Positions 1 through 7,813 of a stretch of DNA of 64,000 bases are shown here, piece by piece (position 1 is the stretch's first letter; each line of letters begins with the position of its first letter). Source of the stretch: Luteibacter rhizovicinus DSM 16549 (GTDB lineage: Bacteria; Pseudomonadota; Gammaproteobacteria; Xanthomonadales; Rhodanobacteraceae). The notes below the pieces were generated by a model that had not been told where the DNA came from, did no database searches, and was given only the letters and a program-made list of their open reading frames with translations. The stretch covers positions 3,686,001 to 3,750,000 of the forward strand of contig NZ_CP017480.1 of assembly GCF_001887595.1 (NCBI RefSeq). Direction: 5' to 3'. Made by a program: the position numbers and the translations under genes.

Positions 1-362
1 TTGCCCATCGAGACGTCGATCTCGAACGGGTAGGGCGCCGGCTTCTTCGGCGGCGGCGGGAGGGTCCAGACGGCAAACTGGCCGGTGAAGCATTTCGCCA
101 CCGGGGTTTCCGGCTGGACTGCCACGTCGCTGGAGCGGCCCTTCGCGTCGATCGTCGCAACGATGGTGAAGGGCGTCTTGTCCGCCGGGCTGTTGCTGGC
201 GATGCAGTCCTTGAGCGCATCCGTGGCCGGGTTGCCGATCTTGTCCCACAACGCGCCCTGCCAGGCCTTGCCCTCGGCGTTCTTTTCCAGCGCCTTGGCG
301 GCCTGGACGCGGGCGTCGAAACCGCTGTCGGCGGCGAGGGCAAAAGCGAGGGCAAGCAGCAT
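1..362 (-). CDS. Small exported protein, 3' end outside window
   Basis: The reading frame starts at ATG 362 and runs off the left edge, leaving about 120 residues. It opens with a short hydrophobic leader (MLLALAFALAADSG) that looks like a signal peptide. The mature part contains the phrase ATIDAKGRSSDVAVQPETPVA, followed by a Cys, a proline run and a further beta-like stretch. This pattern of a positional Cys plus a 'TPVAKC..' segment resembles small periplasmic proteins of unknown function in xanthomonads. I do not recognise a family. The gene is transcribed away from its neighbour at 477. The C-terminus is not visible, so length and function cannot be judged. Confidence 0.6.
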   Translation of the reverse strand, partial: MLLALAFALAADSGFDARVQAAKALEKNAEGKAWQGALWDKIGNPATDALKDCIASNSPADKTPFTIVATIDAKGRSSDVAVQPETPVAKCFTGQFAVWTLPPPPKKPAPYPFEIDVSMG

Positions 363-476
363 CGGATGTCTCCGGAATGGGATCGGATCAGCCTAGCAGG
401 GACGCGAAGGCTTCACATCCGCCGGGCTAGCGTGGCCGCCATGAGCGTCGCTCCCGCGATGCGCCCGGAGCCTTCG

Positions 477-836
477 ATGCATCTGCGATCTTCCTGTCTT
501 TCGGCCCTGTTGTTTCTCTCGTCGGCGGCCATCGGCCAGTCGGTTCCGACATCCGCGCCGGCCGCGACACCGGGGACGAACCCCGCCGCCGCACCGATGC
601 CGGGACAGGCCAACCCGGCGGCCATGCCGGTGCAGCCCGCGTCGGACGCCGGAGCCACCGAGCGCGGCCTGGCTCCTGTCAAGCCCGGTCGTCCCGGAGT
701 GACGCAGCGCGTGCAGAACGCCAATACGCACGATGTCGATGCCCAGGGCCATACGCTGGACCCGCACGGGCGTCCGGTTGGCCAGGCAGCATCGCCGATG
801 GTCGCGCCGGCGGCGGCATCGACGGTCCACCGCTGA
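477..836 (+). CDS. Small secreted Pro/Ala-rich protein
   Basis: This is a 119-residue protein. I chose ATG 477 over the upstream in-frame ATG at 366 because a GGAG Shine-Dalgarno lies about 7 bases before it and translation then begins with a clear signal peptide (MHLRSSCLSALLFLSSAAIG, cleavage near GQS). The mature protein is low complexity: Pro/Ala/Thr-rich for about 60 residues, then a more polar tail with TRVQNANTHDVDAQGHTLDP-like composition. It has no Cys and no recognised domain. Its role is unknown, possibly an envelope or secreted filler protein. A longer frame on the opposite strand over this region looks like a high-GC shadow. Confidence 0.55.
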   Translation: MHLRSSCLSALLFLSSAAIGQSVPTSAPAATPGTNPAAAPMPGQANPAAMPVQPASDAGATERGLAPVKPGRPGVTQRVQNANTHDVDAQGHTLDPHGRPVGQAASPMVAPAAASTVHR

Positions 837-932
837 GCGGCAGCCCATAAACGGCATTCCCGGCATGGGAGTCGCACGGTTTTGCGCCAGTGCGCTACCA
901 TCCGGCGGTGCCGCACCTGGACGGGAGTGAGG

Positions 933-1247
933 ATGAAACGAGCGATCGCCGTGGCCCTGCTGACGGCCGGCCTGGCCGGTTGCGCGGGGATGTCCTCGAA
1001 GATTGCCCGACTGGAAGTCGGCACCCCTCGGGACGAAGTGATCGACCACCTGGGCCCGCCCGATTCGGACCGGAACATGGTCGGTTTCGAGGTGATGAGC
1101 TGGATCGACCGCCGTCCGGGACGATTCTCGTTCTCCCATAAGGACTACACCGTCGTGCTGAAGGACGCGAAAGTCGTCCAGTTCGGCCCCGGCCTGGTAC
1201 GTCGTGACGGCAAAACCTCGCTCCAGATCGAAACCGGCGATCCCTAG
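933..1247 (+). CDS. Small outer-membrane lipoprotein, BamE/SmpA-like
   Basis: A 104-residue lipoprotein. ATG 933 follows the strong ribosome site GGGAGTGAGG. The N-terminus is a type II signal peptide with lipobox LAGC at residues 14-17. The mature part begins SSKIARLEVGTPRDEVIDHLGPPDS; the pattern 'L..G.....V...LG.P' is typical of the SmpA/OmlA/BamE two-layer fold, in which the first helix carries 'G-(M/T)-x-x-x-E-V'. A beta-rich half follows, ending in QIETGDP. True BamE proteins usually carry more sequence before this motif, so this is probably a BamE-fold paralogue rather than BamE itself. Localisation is predicted at the periplasmic face of the outer membrane. Confidence 0.6.
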   Translation: MKRAIAVALLTAGLAGCAGMSSKIARLEVGTPRDEVIDHLGPPDSDRNMVGFEVMSWIDRRPGRFSFSHKDYTVVLKDAKVVQFGPGLVRRDGKTSLQIETGDP

Positions 1248-1325
1248 AAGTCGCCTCATAGGCGTACAAGCGTGGCGCCGGCCGGCAACGCTAGCGTTCC
1301 CCCATAGCCTTCGGGGAGCCGCACC

Positions 1326-1619
1326 ATGTCGATGAAAGCACCTACCTATGCCGAGCTGGCCTCGGAGCTGACGCGCTTGCACGACGCCCGCGAGGCGGTG
1401 ATCGAGCAGGCCCTGGATGCCCTGGAGAGTCACCACCCCCCGCTGGCCCAGCTGGTCGTGTCGTGCGTGGGCGACCGTCATCGGGCGGCCCGTTGGCTGG
1501 TTATGCCGCAAAGAGCGTTCTCCGGCCGCAACGCCTACGACATGCTGGCGGATGGCGACCTGGATGGGGTGTGGGAGCAGGTGGTGCTGAAGCAGCTGGG
1601 GATTGTCGCTGCGCTTTGA
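1326..1619 (+). CDS. Orphan Xre/MbcA/ParS-like toxin-binding protein
   Basis: A 97-residue soluble protein with a GGGGAG ribosome site before ATG 1326. The C-terminal half (about residues 50-95) has the pattern 'AARWLVMPQ.AFSGRNAYDMLADGDLDGVWEQV', which fits the MbcA/ParS/Xre antitoxin C-terminal domain (older name DUF2384): a helical domain with a central 'L.G..P..ml..G' loop. The N-terminal half is a short predicted helix rich in Ala/Glu rather than a recognisable helix-turn-helix. Members usually pair with a RES-domain toxin, but no RES gene flanks it; the next feature is a REP cluster and a convergent gene. It may be an orphan antitoxin or a regulator. The family call is by motif only. 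Confidence 0.5.
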   Translation: MSMKAPTYAELASELTRLHDAREAVIEQALDALESHHPPLAQLVVSCVGDRHRAARWLVMPQRAFSGRNAYDMLADGDLDGVWEQVVLKQLGIVAAL

Positions 1620-1626
1620 CCGCTGG

Positions 1627-1780
1627 TGTGGGAGCCGATTTATCGGCGATGCTCTTGGTTCGGTGTGGGGGGGCGAGGCAAGCAACCTGGGTGGAGCGCT
1701 GCTGGGCAGCGGTTTATTTACCATTCGCCTATGAATCGGCTCCCACATGTATCCATCGCCGATGAATCGGCTCTTACATG
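1627..1780 (+). repeat. REP palindrome cluster between convergent genes
   Basis: Three REP units lie here: a forward copy at 1627-1650 (TGTGGGAGCCGATTTATCGG...) and two inverted copies at about 1723-1749 and 1754-1780. Each is a short imperfect palindrome with the conserved GTGGGAGCCG head. The inverted arrangement between the stop codons of two convergent genes is the classic place for REP/BIME elements and could act as a transcription stop. Other copies of the family occur at 15898, 21111, 39242, 39288 and 43833. Confidence 0.8.
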
Positions 1781-1786
1781 TTTCTA

Positions 1787-2533
1787 TTAGATCCAGCCGC
1801 GGCGGTGGTAGACCCAGAGGGCGAGGTATTCGCGCAGGCAACGGGCGGTGAGGGTCAGGGCGTCGCGCCGCGGTAGCCACGCGGGGGCGTCGACGAGCCT
1901 GGCGTGGCCGTCATCCGCCGCCACGGGCGTCACGGCGATGCCCTCGTGCCGGAACGAGCCGGCGGCGCGGCGCATATGAATCGCCGAGGTGACCAGAAGT
2001 ACATCGGACAGGCCATCGGCCTTGAGGATGACGGCTGAATTGCGTGCGTTCTCGTGGGTATTCACGCTGCTGCCTTCCACGCGCAGGTCGACGTCGGGGA
2101 CACCTGACAGGGCAAATCCCCGCGCCAGCTCGTCGGCCTGATCGCTGCCCGAGACGAGCAGTACCGGTGCAAGGCCGTCACGCCAGAGAGTCAGCCCGCG
2201 GCCGGCACGTGTGGTGGTCCGCGACCAGTCGGACACGGGCAGCTTGCCGCCCCCGAGTACGACGATCGCGTCGGCGTGTGGCGGGGAGGGGGCGGTTGCC
2301 GTCGCCAGTCCCTCGCGCAGGGACAGGGCGAGCGCCGGCGTGGAGGCGACCCAGATCCAGGCCAGGGCGATCGTCGCGGACAGTACGGCCATGCGGGGCC
2401 GCCGCCATAGCACGAGGGCCGTCGACAGGACTGCCAGCAGAAGTGCCTGGACCGCAGGATGGGTCAGTCGTCCGACGATGTCCGTCGCTATCGCCAAAGC
2501 CTGTCGTCCTCGTTTCGCGCGGGAGCAAAGCAT
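1787..2533 (-). CDS. YdcF/ElyC-family (DUF218) inner-membrane protein
   Basis: A 248-residue protein with two hydrophobic segments near the N-terminus (about residues 28-45 and 50-68), followed by a Rossmann-like DUF218 domain. Family motifs are visible: ADAIVVLGGG (about 87-96), the SSVNTHENA loop (about 155) and VLLVTSAIHMRRA (about 177). Members include SanA, ElyC and YdcF, which act in envelope homeostasis or vancomycin-level permeability, with the DUF218 domain facing the periplasm. It is divergent from the EPS operon that starts at 2651, so the 117 bases between them must hold promoters for both. A direct role in EPS is possible but unproven. Confidence 0.75.
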   Translation of the reverse strand: MLCSRAKRGRQALAIATDIVGRLTHPAVQALLLAVLSTALVLWRRPRMAVLSATIALAWIWVASTPALALSLREGLATATAPSPPHADAIVVLGGGKLPVSDWSRTTTRAGRGLTLWRDGLAPVLLVSGSDQADELARGFALSGVPDVDLRVEGSSVNTHENARNSAVILKADGLSDVLLVTSAIHMRRAAGSFRHEGIAVTPVAADDGHARLVDAPAWLPRRDALTLTARCLREYLALWVYHRRGWI

Positions 2534-2650
2534 GGCGCACTTCGCAAGCTTAAGCGCGTCGGTCGAATGGCATAGGCGGGCTGTTGGAATGGACGTGGAC
2601 CCCTATCGACCCGACGATACCGACCGAGCGAAGTCACAGGGGCAAGTGTC

Positions 2651-3277
2651 ATGATCAAGCGTTGGAACCGCGTCGCGACACTCGTCGCCACCGTCATGCT
2701 GACGGCATGCGCGACAGGCGGAATTACCTCGGCACCGCCGAAGATGGACGCCGCCAGTCCGGTGGTCGATGCCTATCTGATCGGTGTCGACGACCAGTTG
2801 CAGGTGACGGTCTGGCATAACCCGGACCTCAGTGTCAGCGTGCCGGTACGACCCGATGGCAAGGTCACCGTACCCCTGGTGGGCGATATCGCCGCCGGTG
2901 GACGCACCACCGATCAGGTCGGTGCGGAGATCCAGCAGAAGCTCGCGCAATACATCCGCGACCCGCAGGTCGCCGTGATCCTCACGGCACTGCGCAGCCA
3001 TGAGTACCTGTCCCGCGTCCGGGTGACCGGTGCCGTGCGCAGTCCGATCTCGATCCCGTATCGGCAGGGCATGACCGTGCTCGATGCCGTGCTTGCCGCC
3101 GGTGGCACGACGGAATTCGCCGCACCCGACCGCACCGAACTCTATCGGCGCAACGAGGGCGGCTCGACCCAGGCCTATGCCGTGCAACTGCAGAAGATCC
3201 TGCAGCAGGGCGACCTGAAGAACAATTACCCGGTACAGCCCGGCGACGTGATTACGGTACCGCAGCGCGCTTTCTGA
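2651..3277 (+). CDS. Polysaccharide export lipoprotein (OPX, Wza/GumB-like)
   Basis: A 208-residue outer-membrane polysaccharide export protein. ATG 2651 is followed by a lipoprotein signal with lipobox LTAC. The Poly_export domain spans about residues 40-115 (YLIGVDDQLQVTVW, then PDGKVTVPLVGDI). A single SLBB domain follows (VRVTGAVRSPISIPYRQGMTVLDAVLAAGG, about 118-150). The length matches the short OPX class (GumB; the exosortase-A associated export protein) that lacks the C-terminal membrane helix of Wza. It is the first gene of an EPS operon running to 14057; the next gene begins 12 bases after its stop. It should form the outer-membrane or periplasmic export channel with the Wzz-like protein and perhaps the barrel at 5670. 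Confidence 0.88.
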   Translation: MIKRWNRVATLVATVMLTACATGGITSAPPKMDAASPVVDAYLIGVDDQLQVTVWHNPDLSVSVPVRPDGKVTVPLVGDIAAGGRTTDQVGAEIQQKLAQYIRDPQVAVILTALRSHEYLSRVRVTGAVRSPISIPYRQGMTVLDAVLAAGGTTEFAAPDRTELYRRNEGGSTQAYAVQLQKILQQGDLKNNYPVQPGDVITVPQRAF

Positions 3278-3289
3278 CAGGGGTATGTG

Positions 3290-4822
3290 ATGAGCGGGGA
3301 ACTTGTTCCTTTCACGGGCATCCTGCCCGCACTGATCGGTGAAGCACGCAGGCGTCGCGTGGCGATGGGCGTGATCTTCGCGGTGATCGCCTTGCTCGCT
3401 CTCGGCGTCGGCATGGTCTGGCCGAAGAAATACGAGGCATCGACGACGATCCTCGCCGAGGAAAGCAGCATCATCACGCCGCTGATGGAAGGCGCCGCAT
3501 CGGCCACGGGTAACAAGAACCGTGCCGGCATCGCCCGCGACGTGATCTTCAGCCGTCGCGTACTCGACGAGGTGCTGCGTGGCGGAGGCTGGCTGGCGAA
3601 CAGCCCGACGGCGCTTGAGCGCGACAAGATCATCGAAGGGATCAAGGGCCGCACCAAGATCATCAACAACCGCGAAAACCTGATCACGATCACCTATTTC
3701 GACTCGGATCCAAAGCGCGCTTTCGAAGTCACGCGTGCGTTCGGCCAGCTGTTCATCAGCGAAAGCCTGGCGTCCAAGCAGCGCGAAAGTCGCGAGGCCT
3801 ACGAGTTCATCAACAGCCAGGTCGAGGCGTATCGCGGCAAGCTGACCGATGCCGAGGGCAAGCTCAAGGCATACCGCGACGCCAACGCCGATGCGCGTCC
3901 GGGCAACGATGTGGAAACCAGCTCGCGAATCAGCCAGCTGCGTACGCAGATCGAAAACAATCGCATGGATTACATGCAGAAGCAGTCGCAAGCCGCGGCG
4001 CTCGCCTCGCAGATCAACGGCGAGTCCGAGGTCAACGCGGTGCAGACGGTGGGTGGCATCTATACGACGCAGCTGGGCGATCTGCAGGGCCAGCTGGACA
4101 AGCTGCTGCTCAACTACACCGACGACTACCCCGACGTGATCCGCCTGCGCCACCAGATCGAAGACGTCCGCAAGCAGGCACAGACGGCCGATGCGCAGCG
4201 CGCGGCAGGCGGCCCGATGCCGATCGATCATTCGACGACGATGAACCCGGTGTACCAGCAGATGCGTCTGCAGCTGTCCGCCGTCCGCGGCGATGCCGCC
4301 GCCAGCGCAGCCCGGGTGGGCGCCAGCGAATCCATGCTCCAGTCCGAACTCGAACGCAGCAAGCGTATTGCCAGTTCGGAAAATGTCATCGCCGAGCTCA
4401 CCCGCGACTACAACGTCAATCGCGATGTCTACCAGGACCTCCTGAAACGTCGTGAGAACGCCCGCGTGTCGATGAACCTGGACGCCGAGCAGCGAGGCCT
4501 GACCTTCCTCGTGCAGAACCCGGCGGTCATGCCGCTGGTGCCGTCGGGCCTCCGCTTCATGCACTTCGGCCTGGCCGGGTTGGCGCTTTCCCTGGCTATC
4601 CCCTTCGGCCTGCTCTTCGCGGTGGCTCGCTTCGATCCACGCGTCCGCTCGGTCGGTCAGCTCGAGCGCGCGACGGGTTTCCCGGTACTCGCGTCGATTC
4701 CGTTCTACCCGACGCCACGTGACCGTCGGCGCGACCACCTGCAAAACATGGTGCTCGGCCTGATCGTCGCCGGCGTCGGTGCGGTGTACCTGCTGCTGTT
4801 CTGGATGAGGATGAAGGGCTGA
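3290..4822 (+). CDS. Polysaccharide co-polymerase / chain-length determinant (Wzz/GumC-like)
   Basis: About 510 residues. ATG 3290 is preferred (AGGGG ribosome site about 6 bases upstream); a GTG lies one codon earlier. Topology is that of PCP proteins: one membrane segment near residues 25-45, a large periplasmic domain rich in coiled coil (about 170-390), a second membrane segment near 420-440 and a third near the C-terminus (about 485-505), the last ending WMRMKG. The Wzz domain signature is visible in the first 100 residues (KKYEASTTILAEE). There is no fused kinase domain; the next gene, 1 base downstream, supplies a CpsD-like partner. The arrangement OPX - PCP - CpsD-like - barrel is that of XrtA-type EPS loci. 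Confidence 0.88.
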   Translation: MSGELVPFTGILPALIGEARRRRVAMGVIFAVIALLALGVGMVWPKKYEASTTILAEESSIITPLMEGAASATGNKNRAGIARDVIFSRRVLDEVLRGGGWLANSPTALERDKIIEGIKGRTKIINNRENLITITYFDSDPKRAFEVTRAFGQLFISESLASKQRESREAYEFINSQVEAYRGKLTDAEGKLKAYRDANADARPGNDVETSSRISQLRTQIENNRMDYMQKQSQAAALASQINGESEVNAVQTVGGIYTTQLGDLQGQLDKLLLNYTDDYPDVIRLRHQIEDVRKQAQTADAQRAAGGPMPIDHSTTMNPVYQQMRLQLSAVRGDAAASAARVGASESMLQSELERSKRIASSENVIAELTRDYNVNRDVYQDLLKRRENARVSMNLDAEQRGLTFLVQNPAVMPLVPSGLRFMHFGLAGLALSLAIPFGLLFAVARFDPRVRSVGQLERATGFPVLASIPFYPTPRDRRRDHLQNMVLGLIVAGVGAVYLLLFWMRMKG

Positions 4823-4823
4823 C

Positions 4824-5606
4824 ATGAACAAAATGGCCGCGAACAACACCGAATTCAGCGACATGCTCTCCGACCATCATGGCGATCCCCACCACGGTGA
4901 CGCGCATGCGACCCCCAACCACTCGATCGCGCGGATGCGTGAGGAGGCTGGCGCACTGGCGCCGATCGACTGCGAGCGCAAGCGCCTGATCCATCGCGAG
5001 GAGTCCGTGCGGCAGCAGTCGGATGCCTTCCGCGGTATCCGCACACGGCTGCTCGAGATGGCCGGCGAGAGCAACTTCATCACGCTCGTGGTGGCCGTGA
5101 GCCCACGTTCGGGCGGCAGCTTCGTCACCCGCAACCTGGCAGCGGCCTTCGCCTTCGACGAGGCCAAGACCAGCCTGTTGATGGACTGCAACCTGCGTTA
5201 TCCGAACCAGCACAAGGCGTTGGGAATCGAGCCGCGGACCGGTGGGCTCATCGACTTCCTCGAACATCCCTCGCGCGGCATCGCGTCGATCATGTACCAC
5301 ACGGGGGTGCCGCGCCTGCGCCTGATTCCGGCGGGCAAATCGCGCGAAAACAGCGGCGAGTATTTCTCCTCGTTCCGGATGCGCGCGGTGCTCGACTCGC
5401 TGCGCTGTCGCTATCCCGACCGCTACCTCTTCCTCGATGGCCCACCGGTCAAGGGCTCGCCGGATGCACGCATCCTCGCGGATCTCGCCGACTTCGTCGT
5501 CATCGTCGCGGGCTATGGGCGGGACACGCCGGCCTCGATCAACCAGGCCGTCGCCAATTTCGATCCCGCCAAGCTCGCGGGCGTGGTTTTCAATCAGTCG
5601 CCGTAA
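4824..5606 (+). CDS. CpsD/BY-kinase-like protein with degenerate Walker A
   Basis: A 260-residue homologue of the cytoplasmic tyrosine autokinases that partner Wzz proteins. After a His/Asp-rich N-terminus (several HH and HGD repeats at about 18-35), the P-loop position reads VSPRSGGSFVTRNLA (about 92-106). The usual GxxGxGKS/T Lys is missing, so ATP binding is doubtful. The Walker A' region is LLMDCNLR and Walker B is YLFLDGPP. There is no C-terminal tyrosine cluster. The fold and the 'R.LL....' helix before the loop are otherwise kept. It is probably a structural or regulatory partner of the co-polymerase rather than an active kinase. It lies within the EPS operon, starting one base after the Wzz stop. 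Confidence 0.78.
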   Translation: MNKMAANNTEFSDMLSDHHGDPHHGDAHATPNHSIARMREEAGALAPIDCERKRLIHREESVRQQSDAFRGIRTRLLEMAGESNFITLVVAVSPRSGGSFVTRNLAAAFAFDEAKTSLLMDCNLRYPNQHKALGIEPRTGGLIDFLEHPSRGIASIMYHTGVPRLRLIPAGKSRENSGEYFSSFRMRAVLDSLRCRYPDRYLFLDGPPVKGSPDARILADLADFVVIVAGYGRDTPASINQAVANFDPAKLAGVVFNQSP

Positions 5607-5669
5607 GGACGACGCTCGCGTGGAACGACCGGCAGGCGTTCCACGGACACAGGGGCTAAGGGAGGGAAC

Positions 5670-7034
5670 ATGCCGGCATCGACAAGGCTCGCCCGTGCGA
5701 TCGTGATCGGGCTCGCGTCGGCACCCACCATGGCGCTCGCGGGTACCTTCGACTACACGCTCTATGCAGGACTGGAACACAGCAACAATATCGCGTTGTC
5801 GTCCGATCGGCCGATCAGCGAGACCGTCTTCACCCCCGGCACGACCTTCCAGTACACCCAGTTCGGCTCGACCTTCCAGGCCAACGTGGCCGGTACGCTC
5901 GAGTACCGAAAGTACCTGCAAAACGATTTCGATTCGCAGACCCAGACCCAGTTGGCGGCCCAGGCCAACTGGACGGCGATACCCGAACGCCTGGACTTTT
6001 CCCTCGAGGACTATGCGGGTGTGCAGCCGGTGGATCAGCTGTCGGCGAATTCCCCGAATAACGAGCAGCAGACCAACGTCGTTCTGTTCGGACCGACCTT
6101 CCGCATGCGCTTCGGCGATGCCACGCGCGCCCAGGTGGAGCTGCGTTACATCGACAGCTACGCCTCGAAGGTGGACGAGTTCGATTCGACGCGTGGCCTT
6201 GCCGCGCTTCGGCTGTATCGCGATCTGAACCCGACCGACACACTGTCGGGCAATGTCGAGTTCCAGCGGGTGGACTTCGATAAGCAGCCCTCCAGCGAGA
6301 ATTACGATCGCAAGGAGGCTTACCTGCGTTACACGAGCAACCTGGCGCATTTCGACGCGGACATCCTGCTCGGCGGCACGCGCCTGAGCTTCGACCAGGG
6401 CCGTAATGCGACTGCGCCGCTGGCGCGGATACAGATCGGCTGGCAGCCCTCGACCGAGAACTCGCTGAGCGTCGCGGGTATCTACCAGTACGCGGACGCC
6501 GCGCAAGACATCATCACGACCCCGGGACTGTTCGCCGCCAGCGGGGCCTCGGCCAATCGCACTGAAGCGATCGATCCTTTCGCGAACACGGGCGGACTCG
6601 GTCGCGGTTCGTCGACGGGCATCGGTGTCGGCAGCGCCGTCATCGGCTCGGACGTGTACAAGGAAAAACGCTTCGAGGCGACCTGGGTGTGGCAGCAGCC
6701 GCGCCTGGGCGTGACGGTATCGCCGTCATACAGCCAGCTTCGCTACCTCGATGACAACACCTTCAATCAGACCGGCAAGGGTGTCAGCGCCGGCGTGAGC
6801 TACCGACTCAAGCCGACACTCACGCTCACCGGGTTCGGGACTTACGACCGCACCAAGTACGACAGTTTCGACCGCACCGACAAGACCGTTCGCCTGGGCC
6901 TGGACCTGGGTCAGCAGGTGAATCGGCACTGGACCTGGCATGCGTCGGTGGCGCGCGAGCGCCGGACCAGCGACGCGGTGGGCCAGAGCTATCGAGAAAC
7001 CGAATTCTTCATCGGCGTGGTCTACCGGAGATAA
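5670..7034 (+). CDS. Outer-membrane beta-barrel of EPS locus (TIGR03016-like)
   Basis: A 454-residue protein. GGGAGGGAAC precedes ATG 5670. The signal peptide (MPASTRLARAIVIGLASAPTMALA) leads into alternating beta strands throughout: FDYTLYAGLEHSNNI at the start, many aromatic-terminated strands, and a C-terminal strand ending GVVYRR. The opening 'Y....AG.EYSDNI' strand and its place in the operon match the PEP-CTERM/XrtA-system outer-membrane protein family. It probably serves as a partner porin of the polysaccharide exporter. It lies 63 bases after the CpsD-like gene and 2 bases before the first hydrolase gene. Confidence 0.8.
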   Translation: MPASTRLARAIVIGLASAPTMALAGTFDYTLYAGLEHSNNIALSSDRPISETVFTPGTTFQYTQFGSTFQANVAGTLEYRKYLQNDFDSQTQTQLAAQANWTAIPERLDFSLEDYAGVQPVDQLSANSPNNEQQTNVVLFGPTFRMRFGDATRAQVELRYIDSYASKVDEFDSTRGLAALRLYRDLNPTDTLSGNVEFQRVDFDKQPSSENYDRKEAYLRYTSNLAHFDADILLGGTRLSFDQGRNATAPLARIQIGWQPSTENSLSVAGIYQYADAAQDIITTPGLFAASGASANRTEAIDPFANTGGLGRGSSTGIGVGSAVIGSDVYKEKRFEATWVWQQPRLGVTVSPSYSQLRYLDDNTFNQTGKGVSAGVSYRLKPTLTLTGFGTYDRTKYDSFDRTDKTVRLGLDLGQQVNRHWTWHASVARERRTSDAVGQSYRETEFFIGVVYRR

Positions 7035-7036
7035 CG

Positions 7037-7813
7037 ATGCGTCTGGATGCTGACATGCCGTTCTTCTTTGGCCCGGATGCCGGTCTGTTCGGCATGTACC
7101 ACACGCCGTCCGTGCCGGCGCGACGCGCCATCCTGATGTGCCCGCCGCTGGGGCAGGACCTGATTCGCTGCCACCGGCTCTACCGGCAACTGGCGCAGTC
7201 GCTGGCCGAGCAGGGCATGGCTGTGCTTCGTTTCGACTATAACGGTACCGGTGACTCCGCCGGCGACAGTGCCGAGGTGGATTGGGAGCGCTGCGTGAGC
7301 GACGCGGCGATGGCGGCCGCGGAGCTTCGCCGACGCGCCGGCGTCGACCGTATCGTCGCCTTCGGCGCGCGGCTGGGTGGCAGCGTCGCCTTGTCCGCTG
7401 CGGCACAGGCGCGCTTCAGCGAGGTGATCGCCTGGGATCCGGTGCTCGATGGCGATCAGTACGTGGCTGCTCTGGACGCCATGCAGGCCGCCTTGCGCGA
7501 GGACGCCGGTCGCTTCACCCGGCCGCGCAGCCACAGCGACGTGGCCGAACAATGGCTGGGCTTCGACATCGGCGAGACGCTTCGCCGCCAGCTTTCCGCA
7601 CTGCGCGTGGGCACGGCCCATGTGCCCACCCTGGTGCTCGATTCCACGGCGGCGTCACCGGCGTCGCATTGGGAACGGATCGTTTCCCACCGCGGCAAGG
7701 TGGCGACGATCGTGCCGCCGACACCATGGGATGACCTCGAACGGTTGGAGAGCGCGATTCTTTCGCATCCGCTCATCCAGGCGGTGACGGGCCGCCTGAA
7801 GGAGGTCGCATGA
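7037..7813 (+). CDS. Alpha/beta-hydrolase, exosortase-A-associated type 1, no catalytic Ser
   Basis: A 258-residue alpha/beta-hydrolase with the look of the XrtA-associated hydrolase 1 group. Near the start is 'ILMCPPLGQDLIRCHRLYRQLAQSLAEQG' with the oxyanion-side 'CPPLG'. The nucleophile elbow reads FGARLGGS (about residues 111-118), so the central residue of G-x-Nuc-x-G is Arg, not Ser or Cys. A normal esterase mechanism is therefore unlikely. The GG before EWERCV and the DYNGTGDS motif (about 68-75) are typical. It starts after a GGAG site and its stop overlaps the next start (ATGA). It may be a non-catalytic partner of the following hydrolase. In related loci this pair sits with an acyl-ligase and acyl-carrier protein. 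Confidence 0.78.
   Translation: MRLDADMPFFFGPDAGLFGMYHTPSVPARRAILMCPPLGQDLIRCHRLYRQLAQSLAEQGMAVLRFDYNGTGDSAGDSAEVDWERCVSDAAMAAAELRRRAGVDRIVAFGARLGGSVALSAAAQARFSEVIAWDPVLDGDQYVAALDAMQAALREDAGRFTRPRSHSDVAEQWLGFDIGETLRRQLSALRVGTAHVPTLVLDSTAASPASHWERIVSHRGKVATIVPPTPWDDLERLESAILSHPLIQAVTGRLKEVA

Noticed and set aside
2603..4864. Long minus-strand frame (753 residues) over the OPX and Wzz genes
   Set aside because: Composition is His/Arg/Glu-rich with no motif; the plus-strand genes have strong family signatures and proper starts.
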